The translations under genes were made by a program, and so were the position numbers. The notes beneath the pieces are model-generated. The model ran no database searches, was not told the DNA's origin, and was given only the letters and a program-made list of their open reading frames with translations. Below are positions 21,296 through 23,673 of a stretch of DNA of 23,673 nucleotides, one piece after another. Origin of the DNA: an uncultured bacterium (GTDB lineage: Bacteria; Actinomycetota; Coriobacteriia; Coriobacteriales; Coriobacteriaceae); contig CAJMRR010000008.1 in the NCBI GenBank assembly GCA_905215835.1, positions 1 to 23,673 of the forward strand, in the 5' to 3' direction. The stretch's first letter is position 1. Each line of letters starts with the position of its first letter.

Positions 21296-21394
21296 GCGGG
21301 CATCTGCCGGGCAATCTGGCGCTCAAGCCGTCGCTCGCGTACCAAAGTACGCTTCGCTCCTCTTTCGCACCCCCTTGCCACGGCAGCTGCCCGC
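21296..21394 (+). repeat. ~100-bp palindromic element, copy B
   Basis: The arm at 21296-21314 pairs with 21375-21394 with one mismatch and one bulge. The element is centred on GCGTAC-CAAA-GTACGC (21337-21352), and 23 bases (21334-21356) are identical to copy A. The arms differ completely from copy A yet are self-complementary, and the overall length is nearly the same (99 versus 101 bp). It sits between the GatZ-like and transaldolase genes. Confidence 0.8.
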
Positions 21395-21471
21395 TCGCTG
21401 ACGTTGGATTGACCGACGATCGGGCCGCTGTCCTTAGGATTACTAGCAATTCATTTGAAGGAGTTTGCACC

Positions 21472-22155
21472 ATGAAGTTCTTTATCGATACCGCCAATCT
21501 GGACGAGATCGCCGAGGCCAAGAGCTGGGGCTGCCTGGCCGGTGTTACCACCAACCCGTCCCTGTACGCCAAGACCGGCGGCAAGCTTGCCGACTTTGAG
21601 CCGCATATGCTCAAGATTGCCGAGCTCTGCGAGGGCCTGCCCGTTTCCGCCGAGTCTACCGCTACCACTGCCGAGGGTATGATCGAGGAGGGCAAGCGCC
21701 TTGCCGCCCTCGCCCCCAACATCGTGGTCAAGCTTCCCGTGTGCGAGGCCGGCCTTGCCGCCTGCCGTGCGCTGGCCGATGCTGGCGTGCGCGTCAACAT
21801 GACGCTCGTCTTCTCGCCGACGCAGGCCCTTATGGCCGCCAATGCCGGTGCTCGCTACATCAGCCCGTTTGTCGGTCGTTTCGATGACATCGCCGAGGAC
21901 GGTATCTCGCAGCTCGACAACGTCGTGACCTGCATTAAGAACTACGACTGGACGGGCAAGAACGTCGACGACACCGTCGAGATCATCACCGCCTCGGTTC
22001 GTACGCCCAACCACGTGACCCAGGCCGCGCTACTCGGTGCCGATATTGCGACCGTGCCCATGGCCGCTCTCAAGAAGTGCCTGCATCATCCGCTGACCGA
22101 CCAGGGCCTCGCCTCTTTTGAGGCTGACTGGCAGAAGGTCGTCGCTCAGGCTTAA
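21472..22155 (+). CDS. tal: Transaldolase, small MipB/TalC type
   Basis: Cytoplasmic enzyme moving a dihydroxyacetone unit between sugar phosphates in the non-oxidative pentose phosphate pathway. The 227 residues match the short decameric TalC/FSA group. GVTTNPSL (24-31), the Schiff-base Lys87 in VVKLPVC and VNMTLVFSPTQA (108-119) are present. Glu61 (VSAEST) and Phe133 (SPFVGRFDD) are the residues typical of transaldolase; fructose-6-phosphate aldolases have Gln and Tyr there. AAGGAG lies 8 nt before the ATG. It is followed by the two transketolase genes, so the operon feeds the pentose phosphate pathway. Confidence 0.94.
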   Translation: MKFFIDTANLDEIAEAKSWGCLAGVTTNPSLYAKTGGKLADFEPHMLKIAELCEGLPVSAESTATTAEGMIEEGKRLAALAPNIVVKLPVCEAGLAACRALADAGVRVNMTLVFSPTQALMAANAGARYISPFVGRFDDIAEDGISQLDNVVTCIKNYDWTGKNVDDTVEIITASVRTPNHVTQAALLGADIATVPMAALKKCLHHPLTDQGLASFEADWQKVVAQA

Positions 22156-22166
22156 CGAGTGGATTG

Positions 22167-22195
22167 CCCCGGCATCGCGTCATCCGGTGCCGGGG
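22167..22195 (+). terminator. Stem-loop between transaldolase and transketolase genes
   Basis: CCCCGGCA (22167-22174) pairs with TGCCGGGG (22188-22195), followed by TTGTT. The weak T tract suggests partial attenuation within the operon rather than a full stop. Confidence 0.45.
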
Positions 22196-22218
22196 TTGTT
22201 CTCAAGAGAGGAATTCGT

Positions 22219-23049
22219 ATGACCAACCAGGAGCTGGCGAAGGTCGCTAATGAGGTCAGGAAGGGTGTCGTGACTGCGGTTCACGCGGCCAAGTCGGGAC
22301 ACCCGGGTGGATCGCTCGGTGCCGCCGACATCATGACGTATCTGTACTTTGAGGAAATGAATATCGATCCTGCCGACCCTCACAAGGCCGATCGCGATCG
22401 CTTTGTGCTCTCCAAGGGTCACGCGGCGCCGGGCCTGTATTCGGTGTTGGCAAATCGCGGCTATTTTCCCGTCGAAGAGCTCGAGACGCTCCGTCATATT
22501 GGCAGCCGACTGCAGGGCCATCCCAACATGAACGACGCCCCTGGCATCGATATGTCCACCGGATCGCTCGGTCAGGGCATCTCTGCTGCAGTTGGAATGG
22601 CGCTTGCCGCTAAGCACTGGGGCGACGGCTACCGTGTCTACACGTTGCTGGGCGACGGTGAGTGCGAGGAAGGCCAGGTGTGGGAGGCGGCCATGTTCGC
22701 CGGCAACCATGCGCTCGACAATCTTGTTGCCGTCGTCGACCACAACGGCTTGCAGATTGACGGCACGATCGATGAAGTCAACTCGGCCATGCCGCTCGCT
22801 GACAAGTTCCGCGCCTTTAAGTGGCATGTGATCGAGCTCGCCGACGGTAACGACATGGCGCAGATTGCCGCCGCCTTTGCCGAGGCCCGCAAAGTGAGCG
22901 ACTCGCCCGTGGCCATTATCGCCGAGACGGTGAAGGGCAAGGGCGTCTCCTTTATGGAAAACCAGGTGGGCTGGCACGGCAAGGCACCCAACGATGAACA
23001 GTTTGAGCAGGCCATGGCCGAGCTCGCAGCAGCAGGGGAGGAGCTCTAA
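22219..23049 (+). CDS. Transketolase, N-terminal (ThDP pyrophosphate-binding) subunit
   Basis: First half of a split transketolase, 276 residues. Transketolase moves two-carbon units between sugar phosphates with thiamine diphosphate. SGHPGGSLGAADIM (26-39), SKGHAAPGLY (65-74) and the ThDP motif GDGECEEGQVWEA (145-157) with the distal Asn176 are clear. Two-gene transketolases of this type are common in Actinobacteria, Firmicutes and archaea. The ATG at 22219 follows GAGAGGA; the frame is open to 22159 but would cover the hairpin. Its stop overlaps the next start by one base (TAATG), so both halves are made together. Confidence 0.95.
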   Translation: MTNQELAKVANEVRKGVVTAVHAAKSGHPGGSLGAADIMTYLYFEEMNIDPADPHKADRDRFVLSKGHAAPGLYSVLANRGYFPVEELETLRHIGSRLQGHPNMNDAPGIDMSTGSLGQGISAAVGMALAAKHWGDGYRVYTLLGDGECEEGQVWEAAMFAGNHALDNLVAVVDHNGLQIDGTIDEVNSAMPLADKFRAFKWHVIELADGNDMAQIAAAFAEARKVSDSPVAIIAETVKGKGVSFMENQVGWHGKAPNDEQFEQAMAELAAAGEEL

Positions 23050-23673
23050 TGGCAGACGTCAAGAAAGTCGCCACGCGCGTTAGCTATGGCGAGGCACTTG
23101 TCGAGCTGGGCAATGAGCGCGATGGCTTTGTGGTTCTCGATGCCGACCTGGCCGCCGCCACGCAGACCGGTAAGTTTAAGGCTGCGCACCCTGAGCGCTT
23201 CTACGACGCCGGCATTGCCGAGAGCAACCTGATGGGGCTTGCCGCCGGCATTGCGACCACGGGCCACGTCGCCTTTGCGAGCACCTTTGCCATGTTCGCC
23301 GCCGGCCGCGCGTACGAGCAAGTGCGTAATTCCATCGGCTATCCGCACCTCAACGTCAAAATCGGCGCCACGCATGCGGGTATCTCGGTCGGTGAAGACG
23401 GCGCCACGCATCAGTGCTGCGAGGACATCGCGCTCATGCGCACGATCCCGGGTATGACGGTAATCGTTCCCGCCGATGACATCGAGGCCCGCGCTTGCGT
23501 GCGCGCCGCCTATGAGTTTGAGGGGCCGGTCTACATGCGCTTCGGCCGCCTGGCAACACCGGTCATCAACGACCGCGAGGACTATGAGTTCAAGATTGGC
23601 CGCGGCGTGGTCGTGCGCGAGGGGTCCGATGTGACTATCGTCGCATGCGGCCTCATGGTCGCCGAGGCGCTTG
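23049..23673 (+). CDS. Transketolase, C-terminal (pyrimidine-binding) subunit, partial
   Basis: Second half of the split transketolase; 208 codons are visible before the window ends. It begins with the pyrimidine-binding domain. RVSYGEALVEL is near the N-terminus, the conserved ThDP-activating Glu is E58 in GIAESNLMGLAAG, and THAGISVGEDGATHQ follows. VACGLMVAEAL at the right edge opens the C-terminal transketolase domain, which is cut off. The start overlaps the previous stop (TAATG). The visible part shows no frameshift. Confidence 0.95.
   Translation, partial: MADVKKVATRVSYGEALVELGNERDGFVVLDADLAAATQTGKFKAAHPERFYDAGIAESNLMGLAAGIATTGHVAFASTFAMFAAGRAYEQVRNSIGYPHLNVKIGATHAGISVGEDGATHQCCEDIALMRTIPGMTVIVPADDIEARACVRAAYEFEGPVYMRFGRLATPVINDREDYEFKIGRGVVVREGSDVTIVACGLMVAEAL

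Noticed and set aside
18184..21381. A 1065-codon open frame on the minus strand
   Set aside because: It lies antisense to the PTS and GatZ-like genes, both with clear motifs and ribosome sites. Its translation has biased Gly/Val/Leu/His composition typical of the shadow of GC-rich coding DNA.
21472..22155. Fructose-6-phosphate aldolase instead of transaldolase
   Set aside because: Glu61 and Phe133 are the transaldolase-type residues; the aldolase has Gln and Tyr there.
1..23673. CRISPR array, tRNA or insertion sequence
   Set aside because: No regularly spaced repeats, tRNA-like folds with TTCGA arms, or transposase genes were seen.

Overview
The window reads as bacterial chromosome from a GC-rich Gram-positive of the Coriobacteriia, most likely Collinsella or a close relative. 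This rests on GC-biased codon use, Shine-Dalgarno sequences of the AAGGAG type, actinobacterial-looking genes (an EF-G2-type EF-G paralogue, a Tat-type lipoprotein) and recurring intergenic palindromes. The assignment is an inference from family content. There is no rRNA, tRNA, CRISPR array, insertion sequence or phage gene in the window.

Layout. 1-1412: the end of an unidentified structured or transcribed unit with a strong terminator, a tail-anchored unknown protein (minus) and an Hsp20 chaperone with an inverted repeat in its promoter region. 1420-6716: a minus-strand metallo-beta-lactamase-fold hydrolase divergent from the classic tilS-hpt-ftsH operon. 6738-9082: a 58-bp palindrome, a PLP aminotransferase and a PHP-domain phosphoesterase. 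9107-10813: an RlmD-type rRNA methyltransferase (minus) and a 151-bp near-perfect palindrome. 10820-13388: a complete polar amino acid ABC transporter (lipoprotein, permease, ATPase) with a ~100-bp palindromic element between the lipoprotein and permease genes. 13423-15770: an EF-G paralogue with degenerate GTPase motifs. 15777-16854: a membrane-anchored DNA/RNA non-specific endonuclease (minus). 16935-23673: a LacI regulator divergent from a sugar operon: fructose-family PTS EIIBC, a GatZ/KbaZ-like protein, a transaldolase, and a two-gene transketolase whose second half runs off the right edge.

How the genes work together. The right third looks like one catabolic unit under LacI control. A ketose (or similar sugar) would be imported and phosphorylated by the PTS, processed by the GatZ-like protein, and passed into the non-oxidative pentose phosphate pathway by transaldolase and transketolase. 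No GatY/KbaY catalytic aldolase, no sugar-phosphate kinase and no EIIA lie in the visible part, so the GatZ-like step is the open question.

The most unusual structure lies between genes. Two ~100-bp palindromes (11760-11860 and 21296-21394) share a 23-bp apex but have different, internally complementary arms, and both sit inside operons. A third intra-operon gap (19849-19936) holds a 12-bp perfect hairpin whose loop is complementary to a downstream 10-mer, so it could form a pseudoknot or switch between structures.
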